Origin: Saccharothrix sp. ALI-22-I
Lineage (GTDB): Bacteria; Actinomycetota; Actinomycetes; Mycobacteriales; Pseudonocardiaceae
NCBI RefSeq assembly: GCF_001984175.1
Contig: NZ_MTQP01000064.1
Coordinates: 1 to 64,000 of the forward strand
Direction: 5' to 3'
Length of the DNA stretch: 64,000 nucleotides
Shown: positions 44,266 through 54,300 of the stretch, piece after piece
Layout: each line of letters opens with the position of its first letter
How positions within the stretch are numbered: the stretch's first letter is position 1
Program-made: the position numbers and the translations under genes
The notes under the pieces: model-generated
Seen by the model: only the letters and a program-made list of their open reading frames with translations
The model's database searches: none
Told to the model about the DNA's origin: nothing

Positions 44266-44739
44266 TTACCCGTTCTCACGCTTGCGCAGACTCTCCTCCG
44301 CGGCGGACAGCAGTCGGGCCCGGTCCTGCCTGGCCCGCCGCCTCCGGTCCCGCTCACGCACCCAGGCCAGCACGTCGTCGGCCCCCAGGCCGACCGCCTC
44401 CCGGTAGAACTCGTCCTCGAACCACCACCACGCCCGAATACCGTGCCGGGCAATGCGCACGGGCTGTTCCCGACGCGACACGTCCAGTGACGGGAAATCC
44501 GGGACCAGCGCCGGCGGGCACCCCGTGCCGACGAAGAAATGCCTTTTCCGGAACAGGAAACCCCGGTCGGTGAAGAATCCGGCGTTCGGGTCGGGCGCCA
44601 GCCCACCGGGCGAGGTCACGGGGCGGGGCCGGGCGAACGCGGGTGTCTCGGGCCACGTGCGGCGGCGCAGCGCCATCGCCGCCGCGGCGGCCACCAGGAC
44701 CCCGAGCAGCACGACGACACCGACCACGACCCCGGACAT
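44266..44739 (-). CDS. Membrane-anchored hypothetical protein
   Basis: 157 aa. One N-terminal helix (residues 3-24) is followed by a cytoplasmic Arg-rich domain containing RAWWWFEDEFYREAVGLG and a charged end (RERDRRRRARQDRARLL). I do not recognise the family. It occupies the place between cobC and ptpA where M. tuberculosis has ptkA and Rv2233. Confidence 0.68.
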   Translation of the reverse strand: MSGVVVGVVVLLGVLVAAAAAMALRRRTWPETPAFARPRPVTSPGGLAPDPNAGFFTDRGFLFRKRHFFVGTGCPPALVPDFPSLDVSRREQPVRIARHGIRAWWWFEDEFYREAVGLGADDVLAWVRERDRRRRARQDRARLLSAAEESLRKRENG

Positions 44740-44841
44740 CCGAACTCCCCACGAGCGCCGGTCGATTCGATGGTCGGGCCCGTGGTGCGCCGCCGTCCAG
44801 CGCCCTCACCCGGAGCGCCCAACCTGGCAGACTCACCTGCC

Positions 44842-45303
44842 GTGACGCTGACCGTCTCGTTCATCTGCACCGGCAACATCTGCCGTTCCCCCGTAGCCGC
44901 GATCATATTCCGCGAACACCTCCGCCGCGCCGGACTGGGTGATCTTGTGGAGGTGACCAGCGCGGGCACCGGCGGCTGGCACGTCGGCGACCCGGCCGAC
45001 CCGCGCGCGGCGAAGTCGCTGGCCGACAACGGCTACCCGACCGAACACACCGCCGCCCAGGTCGACAAGAACCACCTCGACGCCGACCTGCTGGTCGCGC
45101 TGGACTCCGGACACGCCCGTGAACTGCGGCGGATGGTCTCCGATCCGGAGCGGGTGAGGCTGCTGCGCTCGTTCGACCCGGACGCCGACGGCGTGGACGT
45201 GCCCGATCCGTACTACGGCGACAAGCCCGGCTTCGACCGCGTGGTCGAGATGGTCGAGGCCGCCGTCCCGGGCCTGCTGGCGTGGGTCCGCGAACGGCTG
45301 TGA
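44842..45303 (+). CDS. ptpA: Low-molecular-weight protein-tyrosine phosphatase
   Basis: A 153-aa LMW-PTP. The P-loop FICTGNICRSP gives the CX5R site (Cys then Arg-Ser), and the general acid is in VPDPYYGDKPGF. It removes phosphate from tyrosine residues. The gene order with SURF1 and cobD downstream and cobC upstream copies the M. tuberculosis PtpA locus, but no ptkA kinase is next to it. GTG 44842 is the start; the SD is weak. Confidence 0.93.
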   Translation: MTLTVSFICTGNICRSPVAAIIFREHLRRAGLGDLVEVTSAGTGGWHVGDPADPRAAKSLADNGYPTEHTAAQVDKNHLDADLLVALDSGHARELRRMVSDPERVRLLRSFDPDADGVDVPDPYYGDKPGFDRVVEMVEAAVPGLLAWVRERL

Positions 45304-45340
45304 CGCCGGCGTGCCGAGCGGCGCGGGCTTCGACACACCG

Positions 45341-45398
45341 CCTGGCAGGGCTCCGCGGAGGTCCCCGCCAAGGGGACCCCTGCTTTGATCCTGCCAGG
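45341..45398 (+). terminator. Nested hairpin terminator after ptpA
   Basis: An inner hairpin GGTCCCC (45360-45366) / GGGGACC (45372-45378) with a 5-nt loop sits inside an outer pair CCTGGCAGG (45341-45349) / CCTGCCAGG (45390-45398), 38 nt after the ptpA stop. Confidence 0.7.
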
Positions 45399-45484
45399 TA
45401 GGACCGACAATTCGGGGCGGCCGGGCCTCGCCTGTGGACAAGTGCGCCGGCGGGTCGTGGGCTGTGGACAAGGGTGGAGCGGTG

Positions 45485-46318
45485 GTGACGGCGGCGGAGG
45501 CGGCGGCTGAGTTGACCGGGGTGGCGGCGGTCGGGGTCAGGCAGGTCGGGGGGTCGGTCTACGAGGTGGATCTGGCCGACGGTGACCTGGTGGTCGTCAA
45601 GCGGCACGACGATCCGAACGCGGTGCTCGCGGAGGCGGCGTCGTTGGAGTGGCTGGCCGAGCCGGACGGGCCGCCGGTTCCTCAAGTGCGCGGCCACGGC
45701 GGGCAGTGGCTGGTGATGGACCAGGTCGAACGCGGTCACTCCTCGCCGGGGGCCGCTGAGGAGTTCGGGCGGCGGCTCGCCGCACTCCACGCGACCGGCG
45801 CGCCCGCGTTCGGTGCTCCCCCACCGGACGGGCCGGCCGACGCCGCCATCGGCCTCGCGCCCATGCGCAACGTCCCGTCCACGACCTGGGCGGACTGGTT
45901 CAAAGAACACCGCATCGCCTACTACGCCCGGCTGGCCGTCGACGCGGGCGCGTTGACGAGCGCCGAAGCCGAAGTCATCGAAAAGGTGCGGGTGGAGGCC
46001 CCCGACGAGCCACCGGCCCGGCTCCACGGCGACTTGTGGAACGGCAACGTGCACTGGGCCGCCGACGGCCGCGCGTGGCTCATCGACCCCGCTGCCCACG
46101 GTGGCCACCGGGAGAGCGATCTGGCCATGCTCGCCCTCTTCGGCTGCCCCCACCTGGACCGCATCCTGGGCGCCTACGACGAGGTCGCCCCGCTGGCCGG
46201 CGGCTGGCGCGAACGAATCCCGCTGCACCAGCTGTTCCCGGTGCTCGTGCACGCCGCCCTGTTCGGCCGCGGCTACGCCCAACAGGCCTTGTCCACGGCA
46301 CGTTCGCTGCCAAGATGA
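45485..46318 (+). CDS. Fructosamine kinase-family protein
   Basis: 277 aa of the fructosamine-3-kinase fold (protein kinase-like). Lys in VVVKRHDD and the catalytic loop LHGDLWNGNVHW with the metal aspartate in WLIDPAAHGGH are intact. These enzymes phosphorylate sugars attached to amines, so glycated proteins can be repaired. The start is uncertain between GTG 45482, GTG 45485 (GGAG 5 nt upstream) and 45434. It ends 4 nt before the next gene. Confidence 0.9.
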   Translation: MTAAEAAAELTGVAAVGVRQVGGSVYEVDLADGDLVVVKRHDDPNAVLAEAASLEWLAEPDGPPVPQVRGHGGQWLVMDQVERGHSSPGAAEEFGRRLAALHATGAPAFGAPPPDGPADAAIGLAPMRNVPSTTWADWFKEHRIAYYARLAVDAGALTSAEAEVIEKVRVEAPDEPPARLHGDLWNGNVHWAADGRAWLIDPAAHGGHRESDLAMLALFGCPHLDRILGAYDEVAPLAGGWRERIPLHQLFPVLVHAALFGRGYAQQALSTARSLPR

Positions 46319-46322
46319 CCCG

Positions 46323-46886
46323 ATGGGGATCACGGCGTTCGACCGCGACGACTGGCAGTGGCTCAACGAGCCTGCCTCCTGGAGTAACCAGGACGGGCTG
46401 ACCCTCACCAGCGACCCGGACACCGACTTCTGGCGCACCACCCACTACGGCTACACCCGTGACTCCGGGCACGTCCTCGGCGTGCCCGTGACCGGCGACT
46501 TCACCATCGTCACCTCGTTCACCGCCGACTACGCCGCCCAGTACGACCAGGCCGGCATCGCGCTGTGGATCGACGACCGGAATTGGATCAAGGCGGGCGT
46601 CGAACTCGTGGACGGCGAGTTCCAGGTCAGCACGGTCGTGACGCGTGAGTTCTCGGACTGGTCGGTGGTGCCCGGCGGGCCGGTGCAGCGTGTGACGATG
46701 TCGGCGGTGCGGGAAGGCGACGCGGTGACCATCACCTACGGCGTCGGCGACGCCGAGCCGACGACCATGCTGCGGCTCGCGTACTTCCCGCCCGAGGTGG
46801 AGGCGCTGGTGGGCGTGATGGCGGCGGCGCCGACGGGTCCCGGTTTCGCCGCGCGTTTCGGCCGGGTGCGGGTCACAACGGCCTAG
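46323..46886 (+). CDS. DUF1349 (concanavalin-like) protein
   Basis: A 187-aa jelly-roll protein of the DUF1349/regulation-of-enolase type: WQWLNEPASWSNQDGLTLTS, then DQAGIALWIDDRNWIKAGVE and a closing GRVRVTTA. Such domains bind or act on carbohydrate, but no activity is established. It follows the fructosamine kinase gene by 4 nt, so a joint role in handling glycated molecules is possible (inference). Confidence 0.87.
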   Translation: MGITAFDRDDWQWLNEPASWSNQDGLTLTSDPDTDFWRTTHYGYTRDSGHVLGVPVTGDFTIVTSFTADYAAQYDQAGIALWIDDRNWIKAGVELVDGEFQVSTVVTREFSDWSVVPGGPVQRVTMSAVREGDAVTITYGVGDAEPTTMLRLAYFPPEVEALVGVMAAAPTGPGFAARFGRVRVTTA

Positions 46887-46902
46887 GGCTTACCGTGGTC
46901 GT

Positions 46903-47703
46903 GTGCGGTTGAAGTTCCTGTTGCAGCCCGGCTGGCTGGCGTTGACGCTGACGGTCTGGGTGTTCGCGGGCGCCTGCTTCACGCTGCTCGCGCCGTGGCA
47001 GTTCAGCCGCGACGCGGAACGCGAGGCGCAGAACAACGCGGTCACCTCGTCCGTCCGCACCGACCCGGTACCCGTCACCACGCTGCTCGACCGGCCCAAC
47101 GCCGACGTCGAGTGGCGGCGCGTCACGCTCACCGGCCGCTACCTGCCCGAGGGCCAGGCGGTGGCACGGCTGCGGACCGTGCAGGGTGAGGCGGCGTTCG
47201 AGGTGCTGACCCCGTTCCAGCTGGACAACGGCACCGTCGTGCTGGTCGACCGGGGTTACGTGCGGCCGGTCAACGGCATCAAGGTGCCCGAGCTGAAGCC
47301 CGTGCCGACCGACCAGGTGAGCCTTACCGCGCTGGTACGCCGGGACGAGTCGGACACGCGTGACGCGTTCCAGGAAGACCGGCACCGTCAGGTCTACTCG
47401 GTGAACTCCGCCGTGGTCGGGCGCGCCGCGGGCCTGGACATCCGGCCGGGGTACTTCCAGCTCACCGAGGGCCAGCCCGGCGTCGAAGCGGAACTGCCGC
47501 TGCCCAAGCTCGACGCGGGACCGTTCTTCTCCTACGCGTTGCAGTGGATCGCGTTCGGCGCGATGGCGCTGGGCGGCTGGCTGTACTTCACCGTCCGCGA
47601 GATCCGCCCCGGCGGCGCGCTGCACGAGCCGAACGAGAACAAGGTCAAGCGGAAGTCCGTCGCCGAAATGCTCGCCGAAGACGAGGCCGCACCAGCGCGC
47701 TGA
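46903..47703 (+). CDS. SURF1-family cytochrome oxidase assembly protein
   Basis: 266 aa. N-terminal helix (about 12-32), extracytoplasmic SURF1 domain with LAPWQFSRDAERE, VEWRRVTLTGRYL and VLVDRGYV, and a second helix (about 208-228) ending in a charged tail. SURF1 helps insert haem into the aa3-type cytochrome oxidase. The gene corresponds to Rv2235. Its last 59 nt overlap the convergent cobD gene. Confidence 0.92.
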   Translation: MRLKFLLQPGWLALTLTVWVFAGACFTLLAPWQFSRDAEREAQNNAVTSSVRTDPVPVTTLLDRPNADVEWRRVTLTGRYLPEGQAVARLRTVQGEAAFEVLTPFQLDNGTVVLVDRGYVRPVNGIKVPELKPVPTDQVSLTALVRRDESDTRDAFQEDRHRQVYSVNSAVVGRAAGLDIRPGYFQLTEGQPGVEAELPLPKLDAGPFFSYALQWIAFGAMALGGWLYFTVREIRPGGALHEPNENKVKRKSVAEMLAEDEAAPAR

Positions 47704-48613
47704 CCGCGCTCACAGCCGCCGCCGACGCGCCGACCACCCGGGACAGCTCCACCGCGCGCGTCACGTGACCCGCGTCCGGGTTGCGGCCGTGCCCGAGCAC
47801 CGGCCGGTCCTCCGCGCCGTGCGCGTACACCGTGCGGCCGCCCAGCCGGACCTCCAACGCCCCCGCGAACGCCGCCTCGACCTGGCCGGCGTTGGGGCTG
47901 GGGTGCGCCGCCGCGTCCCGCCGCCACGTCCGCCACGCCTCACCCGCGGACCCGCCGACGACCGGCGCGCCCGCCACCGTGAGCAGTGCGGCCAGCCGCG
48001 ACGGCAGCAGGTTCGCCACGTCGTCCAGCCGGGCCGCGGCCCAGCCGAACCGGCGGTAGCGCTCGTTGCGGTGGCCGACCATGGCATCCAGGGTGTTCGC
48101 CGCCCGGTAGCCGAGCAGACCCGGCACTCCCGCGACCGCGCCCCAGAACAGCGGGGCCACCACGGCGTCGGACGTGTTCTCCGCCACGGATTCGACGGTC
48201 GCCTTCGCCAGGGCCAGCGTGTCCAGCCGCTGAGGCTCACGCCCGCACAGGTTGGGCAAACGATTGCGCGCCGCGTCGAGGTCGCCGCCGTCCAGCTCAC
48301 GGCCCATCGCGGTGCCCTCGTCGGCCAACGACGACCCGCCGAGCACGATCCACGTCGCGGCGGCCGTGGTCAGGGCCTGCACCACCGGGCTGCGCTTGCC
48401 GAGCCGTTCCGCCGCGACACCGGCGACGACCGTGCCGCCGACCAGCACGACGGTGTGCACGACACCGCCCACCTGGTGATCGCGGTACAGCTTGCGCTCC
48501 AACGCCGCCGCCGCACGTCCGAATCCCGCCACCGGGTGATACCTCTTGGGGTCGCCGAACACCGCATCAGCGGCCACGCCCAGCACCAACCCCACCGCGC
48601 GCCCCAGACTCAC
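47645..48613 (-). CDS. cobD: Adenosylcobinamide-phosphate synthase (CbiB/CobD)
   Basis: A 322-aa inner-membrane enzyme that attaches aminopropanol (phosphate) to cobyric acid in cobalamin synthesis. Signatures are DAVFGDPKRYHPVAGFGR, VAENTSDAVVAPLFWG, RAANTLDAMVGHRNERY and FGWAAARLDDVANLLPSRL. About four hydrophobic segments are present. It corresponds to Rv2236c and is divergent from jetA with a 51-nt gap. The 3' end overlaps SURF1 by 59 nt. Confidence 0.94.
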   Translation of the reverse strand: MSLGRAVGLVLGVAADAVFGDPKRYHPVAGFGRAAAALERKLYRDHQVGGVVHTVVLVGGTVVAGVAAERLGKRSPVVQALTTAAATWIVLGGSSLADEGTAMGRELDGGDLDAARNRLPNLCGREPQRLDTLALAKATVESVAENTSDAVVAPLFWGAVAGVPGLLGYRAANTLDAMVGHRNERYRRFGWAAARLDDVANLLPSRLAALLTVAGAPVVGGSAGEAWRTWRRDAAAHPSPNAGQVEAAFAGALEVRLGGRTVYAHGAEDRPVLGHGRNPDAGHVTRAVELSRVVGASAAAVSAVSALVRPRLRRAFRRRTSA

Positions 48614-48664
48614 ACTGGCACGGTAGCCCGCACGTGTCAGACCGCAGCATTAGGGTGGCCCACC

Positions 48665-50146
48665 GTGGAACCAGCCGGCCGCCTCAAGCTGTACGCGTAC
48701 TTGGACGCCCGCGATCACCAGCGCACGTACCTGGCGATCATGCGGCTGTTCACGTCCACGCTGCTGGCGGACCTGTCGGCGGGCGAGGTCGCGGGCGCGC
48801 TGGCCGGCGCCGAACGGGAGGGCCGGGTCGAGCCGGGCGAGTCGCGCATCGAGAACGTGATCAACCGGCTCCGGCAGCTGGTCGAGTGGGGCAACCTGGT
48901 GCAGGGCAGGCGCGAGGTGGTCGCCTCCAGCATCGCCGAGTTCCAGCACGGCAGCGTCCGCTACCAGGTCAGCAAGCTCGCCGTCCGGGTGCAGCGCGAC
49001 GTGGACGAGCTGCTGCGCGTGCCCGAGGGCGCGCGAGAGGTGTCCCGCGAACTGCTGCCCGCCGTCGAGCGAGGTCTCGGTCAGCTGGGGCAGTCACTGT
49101 CGGAGGCGCTGGTCAGTGGCGCGCGTCGGCCGCGCGAGGTACTGGCCGAGCAGGTCACCACGCTGTTCCTGCAACACGCCGAGCTCGCCGCGACCGTGCG
49201 CGACTTCTACGCCTACCTGGGGCAGGTCGTGACGCGGCACCACCTGGCGCCCGAGGAGATCTCCGGGTTCCGGAACCTGCTCGTCGAGTACATCCAGATG
49301 GTCGTGGAGGACGTGCTGCGGCACACCCCGGCGATCGCGGACGCCCTGGCCCGGCTGAACTCCGCACGGTCCGAGCTGCTCCGACTCCTGGGCCGCGCCG
49401 ACCTGGGCGAACAAGTCGAACGGGCACGTGGCCGCTCGGCGGAGGACTGGCAGGAGCTGACCGACTGGTTCGTGGACCGGCCCGGCCGGCCGAGCCAGGT
49501 GACGGCGCTGCGCGAGGCGACCGCGCGGGCCATCGGGTCGCTGCTGGCCAGCGTGAAGCGGGCCACGTCGGGCGGCGGGCTGCTGCCGAGCCGTCGGGCC
49601 GAGCTGCTGAAGCTGGCCGGGTGGTTCGACTCGGGGTCACGGTCGCAGGCGCACGAGCTGTACGCGGCGGCGTTCGGGCTGTACTCGGCGCGGCACGTGT
49701 CCCCGGCGCCCGAGCACGACAGCGACAACGAGCGCACGCCGTGGCGCGACGGGCCGGTGGTCGACGTCCCGGTGAGCGTGCGCAGCCGTGGTGATCGCGG
49801 CGCGCGCGGGCGGACGTCGAGAATCCTGGACGACCCGATGACCGAGCAGTCGCTGCTGGCCGAGGCACGGGAAGCGGACGAACGGCGGGCGGCTTCGGTG
49901 GCCGAGCTGGCGGCGGCGGCTCCCCGGCTGGCGTCGACGACGTTGTCCGGTGAGGCGCTCGGCGTGTTGTGCGAGCTGCTGACGTTGGCCATGGCGCAGC
50001 GCGACACGGCGGCCGACTCCGGTTCGGCGACGGACCCGGTGCGCGGGCTGCGGGTCACCGTCGAGCACACCCGAGGGCAGGCGACGCGCATCCACTCGGC
50101 CGCCGGCACGTTGACCCTGCACGATTCGACGCTGGTGCTCGACTGA
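48665..50146 (+). CDS. jetA: Type III Wadjet protein JetA (DUF2397, TIGR02677), kleisin-like
   Basis: 493 aa. The start RLKLYAYLDARDHQRTYLAI and the middle VRDFYAYLGQVVTRHH are typical of the TIGR02677/DUF2397 family. In Wadjet SMC complexes JetA is the MukF-like kleisin that bridges the JetC heads. It is all helical with winged-helix elements and no membrane segment. GTG 48665 is the first gene of an operon; the stop shares a base with the jetB ATG (TGATG). Its promoter must lie in the 51-nt gap with cobD or inside that gene. Confidence 0.9.
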   Translation: MEPAGRLKLYAYLDARDHQRTYLAIMRLFTSTLLADLSAGEVAGALAGAEREGRVEPGESRIENVINRLRQLVEWGNLVQGRREVVASSIAEFQHGSVRYQVSKLAVRVQRDVDELLRVPEGAREVSRELLPAVERGLGQLGQSLSEALVSGARRPREVLAEQVTTLFLQHAELAATVRDFYAYLGQVVTRHHLAPEEISGFRNLLVEYIQMVVEDVLRHTPAIADALARLNSARSELLRLLGRADLGEQVERARGRSAEDWQELTDWFVDRPGRPSQVTALREATARAIGSLLASVKRATSGGGLLPSRRAELLKLAGWFDSGSRSQAHELYAAAFGLYSARHVSPAPEHDSDNERTPWRDGPVVDVPVSVRSRGDRGARGRTSRILDDPMTEQSLLAEAREADERRAASVAELAAAAPRLASTTLSGEALGVLCELLTLAMAQRDTAADSGSATDPVRGLRVTVEHTRGQATRIHSAAGTLTLHDSTLVLD

Positions 50147-51312
50147 TGTTCGACGACCTCTCCGAGATCGACGCGGCGAACGTGGTGCGCTGCGCGCGCA
50201 CCCTGCTGCGGCGGCCGTTGCTGCGCGCCGACGGGCCGGACGGCGAGCTGCTGACGCTCGTCTACCGGCACCGGGCCACGTTGCAGGACCTGTTCGCCCG
50301 GCTGCTCGGCTACCGGCTGGTGGTGGAACGGCGGTACGCCCGGCTCTACAAGTCCGGGCCGGGCGCCGACGACTCGCGCGGCGTGCTCGGCATGTCCCCG
50401 CGCGGGTACGCGTACGTGGCGTTGACCATGGCCGTGCTGACCGGGATCGGACGGCAGACGTTGCTGTCCCGGCTGGTGGCGGACATCCGTGCGGCGGCGG
50501 TGGAGGCCGGGATCACCGTGGTGGACGACGTGGCCGACCGGCGCGCGTTGACGGCGGCGTTGCGGCACCTGGTGTCGCTGGGCGTGCTGCACGAGACCGA
50601 GGGCACGGTGGACGTGCACGCCGAGGCGTTGATCACCATCGACACCGACCTGCTCGGGCAGCTGCTCACAGGGCCGGTGGCCGAGGCTTCTTCCCCTTCC
50701 CGATTGGTGGAGCTGGCCGCCCGGCCCGGACCGCGCGGCGTCGAGCACGCGGTGCGGCGCAAGCTGGTGGAGAACCCCGTGGTGCTGTACGCGGATCTCG
50801 CTCCGGAGCAGGCGGACTGGTTGCGCCGCAATCAGCGCAAGGAGTCGGCGTTGCTGGAGACGTGCTTCGGCCTGCGCACCGAGTGCCGGGCCGAGGGCGT
50901 GCTGGCGGCCGACCCCGAGGACTACCTGACCGACCTGTACTTCCCCGGCACGTCCACCGTGGCGCGGATCGCGCTGCTGGCGTTGCCCGAACTGCTGTCC
51001 GCGGAGCCGCGTTCGGACGGGCGGCACGTGGTGGCGTCGCCGGAGTTGCGGTCGGTGTGCGAGCGGTTGGTGGAGGACTACCCGACCGCGTGGTCCAAGC
51101 AGTTCACCGAAGACCTGGACCGGCTGACCGACGAGGTGCTGGAACTGTTGCGGCGCATGGGGCTGGCGGTGTCCTCCGAAGAGGGCTGGCTGCTCAACGC
51201 CGCCGCGCACCGGTGGATACCGGAGCCGGACGGCGACCCGGAACGCGAAGTGGAGCCAGTCGTGCTTGATGTGCCGCCGAGCTGGTCGTTGTTCGATGAG
51301 GAGACCGCGTGA
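50146..51312 (+). CDS. jetB: Type III Wadjet protein JetB (DUF2398, TIGR02678), KITE-like
   Basis: 388 aa. Blocks such as ARTLLRRPLLRADGPDGE, then ARLYKSGPG, GYAYVALTMAVLTGIGRQT and the end WLLNAAAHRWIPEP identify TIGR02678/DUF2398. JetB is the MukE-like (KITE) subunit binding JetA. It starts at the last base of jetA and overlaps jetC by 4 nt (GTGA), so the three proteins are made in a coupled way, as expected for a complex. Confidence 0.9.
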   Translation: MFDDLSEIDAANVVRCARTLLRRPLLRADGPDGELLTLVYRHRATLQDLFARLLGYRLVVERRYARLYKSGPGADDSRGVLGMSPRGYAYVALTMAVLTGIGRQTLLSRLVADIRAAAVEAGITVVDDVADRRALTAALRHLVSLGVLHETEGTVDVHAEALITIDTDLLGQLLTGPVAEASSPSRLVELAARPGPRGVEHAVRRKLVENPVVLYADLAPEQADWLRRNQRKESALLETCFGLRTECRAEGVLAADPEDYLTDLYFPGTSTVARIALLALPELLSAEPRSDGRHVVASPELRSVCERLVEDYPTAWSKQFTEDLDRLTDEVLELLRRMGLAVSSEEGWLLNAAAHRWIPEPDGDPEREVEPVVLDVPPSWSLFDEETA

Positions 51313-54300
51313 ACAGGTGGCGGCTGCACAGGGGCGGCATCGTCAACATCTGGCAGTACACCGAGCAGACGTTCGACTTCTCCGGTGGGCGCGCGATCTT
51401 CCAGGGCACCAACGGGTCCGGCAAGTCGCGCACGCTGGAGCTGCTGCTGCCGCTGTGCCTGGACGGCGACCTGCGGCAGGTCGGCTCGAAGGGCTTCGAC
51501 ACCGTGTCGCTGCGGCGGCTCATGCTCGACGACTACGACGGCGGACCGAATCGCATCGGGTACGCGTGGGTGGAGCTCACGCGTGACTCCGGCGAATACC
51601 TGACCTGCGGGTTGGGTGTGAAGGCGTCCAAGACGTCGCAGGCGATCACCGACTCGTGGCGGTTCATCACCTCTCTTCGCGTGGGCCACGACCTGGCGTT
51701 GGTGGGTGCGGACCGCACGCCGTTGGGGCCGACGCAGCTGCGTGACCTGATCGGCGCGGACTGCGTGCTGGAGGAGGCCGCGTTCCGGGCCCGTGTCGCC
51801 GAGACCGTGTACGGCGTGCCCGCGCCCCGGTACGGCGACCTGCTGCACCTCCAGCGCACGCTGCGCAACCCGGACGTCGGGCTGAAAGTGCTGGAAGGGC
51901 AGCTGGAGCAGATCCTGTCCGACGCGCTGCCGCCGTTGGACCAGGCTCTGGTCGAGCAGCTGGCGACGTCGTTCGACGATCTGGAGTCGATCCGGGAGAA
52001 CATCACCCGGCTGTCGTCGGCGGACGCGGCGTTGGGGACGTTCCTGAAGACGTACTCGGACTACGCGTTCGGCGGGTTGCGGTCGGCGGCCGATCGGTTG
52101 GGTGCGGCCGAGGACGGGGTGCGCAAGCAGGAGCGGGCCTCGGCTCGGTTGTCGGCGTCGCTGGAGGAGACGCTGGCGGCGCGTACGGCGGCGGAGCACT
52201 CGTTGGCGGTTCTGGAGGCGGGTGAGCAGCAGGCCGAGGAGACCATCGGGGCGTTGAAGGAACTGCCCGCGTTCCGCGATCTCCAGGACTTGCAGACGCG
52301 CGAGAAGCTGGTCGCGGAGAAGCGTTCGTCGGCGGCGGCGGCGTTGGACATGGCGAACAAGCAGCGGTTGCAGGAGGACGGCGCGGTCGACGGCGTGCTG
52401 CGATTGCTGCGGCGGTTGGCCGAGGACCTGGGTGCGGCGGAGGAGCTGGTCGAGCCGCTGCGCCACCACCTGCGAGTGGCCGGTCTCGATCCGGCTGCGG
52501 TACCCGACGTGCCACGCGTGTCCACTTTGGACCCCCTGGTTCGGACGGAATCGGTTCGGGCGAAGCCTGATCCCGAAGCCGAACCACTGCCCATCGAACG
52601 CCGGGTGCCGCCGGTTGTCGAGGAGTTGGCGTTGGAGCCTCTCGCGGCGCGCACGTCTTCGATCGCGTCTTCGGCGCGGCAGCGGGGAGCTTTGGCGCTC
52701 GCGTTGGCCGCGCAGGCGGCCGAGCTGGATTCGGCGCAACGGCAGGTGGACGCCCTGCGTCAGACCGCGCGGGATGCGCAGCACGCGGCGACCGAGGCGG
52801 CGGCGTTGCGCAACCAGGAGGCGCAGGAACTGGCGTCGGTCGCACAGGGCTGGCTAGCGGATGTCGAGGCTTGGCGCACGTCCGGCCCGTTGTCGGCGAC
52901 TCAGCCCGACTCACCGCTGGCCGTGCCCACGTCGGTGGACCCCGCGGCCGCGCGCTCTCTGGCAAGTGCCGCACGCGAGTGGGTCGGTCCTCTGGTGACG
53001 GCCGCACGGGACGGTGCGCACGCGGTCGTGCAGCGGCGGGCGGAGCTGGCGGCGTCGATCAACGCGCTGGACGCCGAACTGTCCGGGCTGCGGTCCGGAA
53101 CGGCGCAGGTGCCCGAACGGGGCCGTTTCGTCGCGGCGGAGCGAGACGCGACGGCAGGTGCGCCGTTCTACCGCCTGGTCGACTTCCAGCCCACCGTGGA
53201 CGCCGCCGAGCGGGCAGGACTGGAGGCGGCCCTGGAGGCCTCCGGCCTACTGGACGCCTGGGTAACCCCGCCCTCCCCCGACACACGATCGGGTGATCAA
53301 GCCCCGAAAATGTACGGAAACACCGTTACCGCCCCTCGGTTGAATCGAGGAACCGCAACCACCCCCAACCCCTCCGACCATCCACCCACCACCCAGCCCG
53401 CCAGCCAGACGAACGCCGCAGCAGCGGCCGACCGGTCGACGGACCTGCCGGCCGGAGATGCGACGGTCCAAGACGTGCTGGCCCTGCCCGGCACCCCGGT
53501 GGACGGCCCGTCCCTGGCATCCGTGCTGGTCCCGGCCGTCGAGCCGAACTCGCCCGTGCCCGCGACGGTCGTGGCCGACCTGCTCGCGTCGGTGTCCCTG
53601 TGGTCCCTGCCGTCGACCCCGTCGGCGAGCGCATCGTCGCCGTCGCCGTCGCCGGGCCTGCCACTGTCGGCAGACGCGCTGCCGTCGCAAGGCATGTCAG
53701 CATCGGCAGACGCATCGGCATCGCCATCGCCATCTGCGGACACGTTCACGGCATCGGCATCGGCATCGGCGGGCACGTTCGCGGTGTCGCCGGGCGGGTT
53801 CGCGGTGTCGCCCGACGGCCGTTGGCGGGCGGGCGTGCTGACGGGCGCGTGGCGCAAGGACGCGGCGGAGTTCATCGGCGCGGGTGCCCGGGAAGCCGCA
53901 CGCCGGCGGCGGATCGCCGAACTCGAGGACGAACTGGCCGCCCTGCGCGCCGATCTCGGCGTGGCGGAAGCCGAGCTGGCCGCCGCGAAAAACCTGGTCG
54001 AGCAGTGGGAATCCCACCTCGAACGCTTCCCTGCCGACCGCGAACTGGTCGCGCGGCACGGCCGCCTCCAGGCCGCCCAGGAATCCGCCGAACGCGCCGC
54101 CCGCCGGGCCGAGGAGCTGCGCGACGAACTCGCCACCGCCCAGTCCCGGGGCGAGGCCGCCGCTGCCGAGGTGGTGCGCCAGGCCGGTGACGCGGGCCTG
54201 CCCGCCACCACCGAAGGCCTGCACCAGGCCCAGCAGGCCGCCGCCGAAGCGCAGCGCACCGCCGACCGGCTGGGTGACGTGCTGCGACGCCAGTGCCAGA

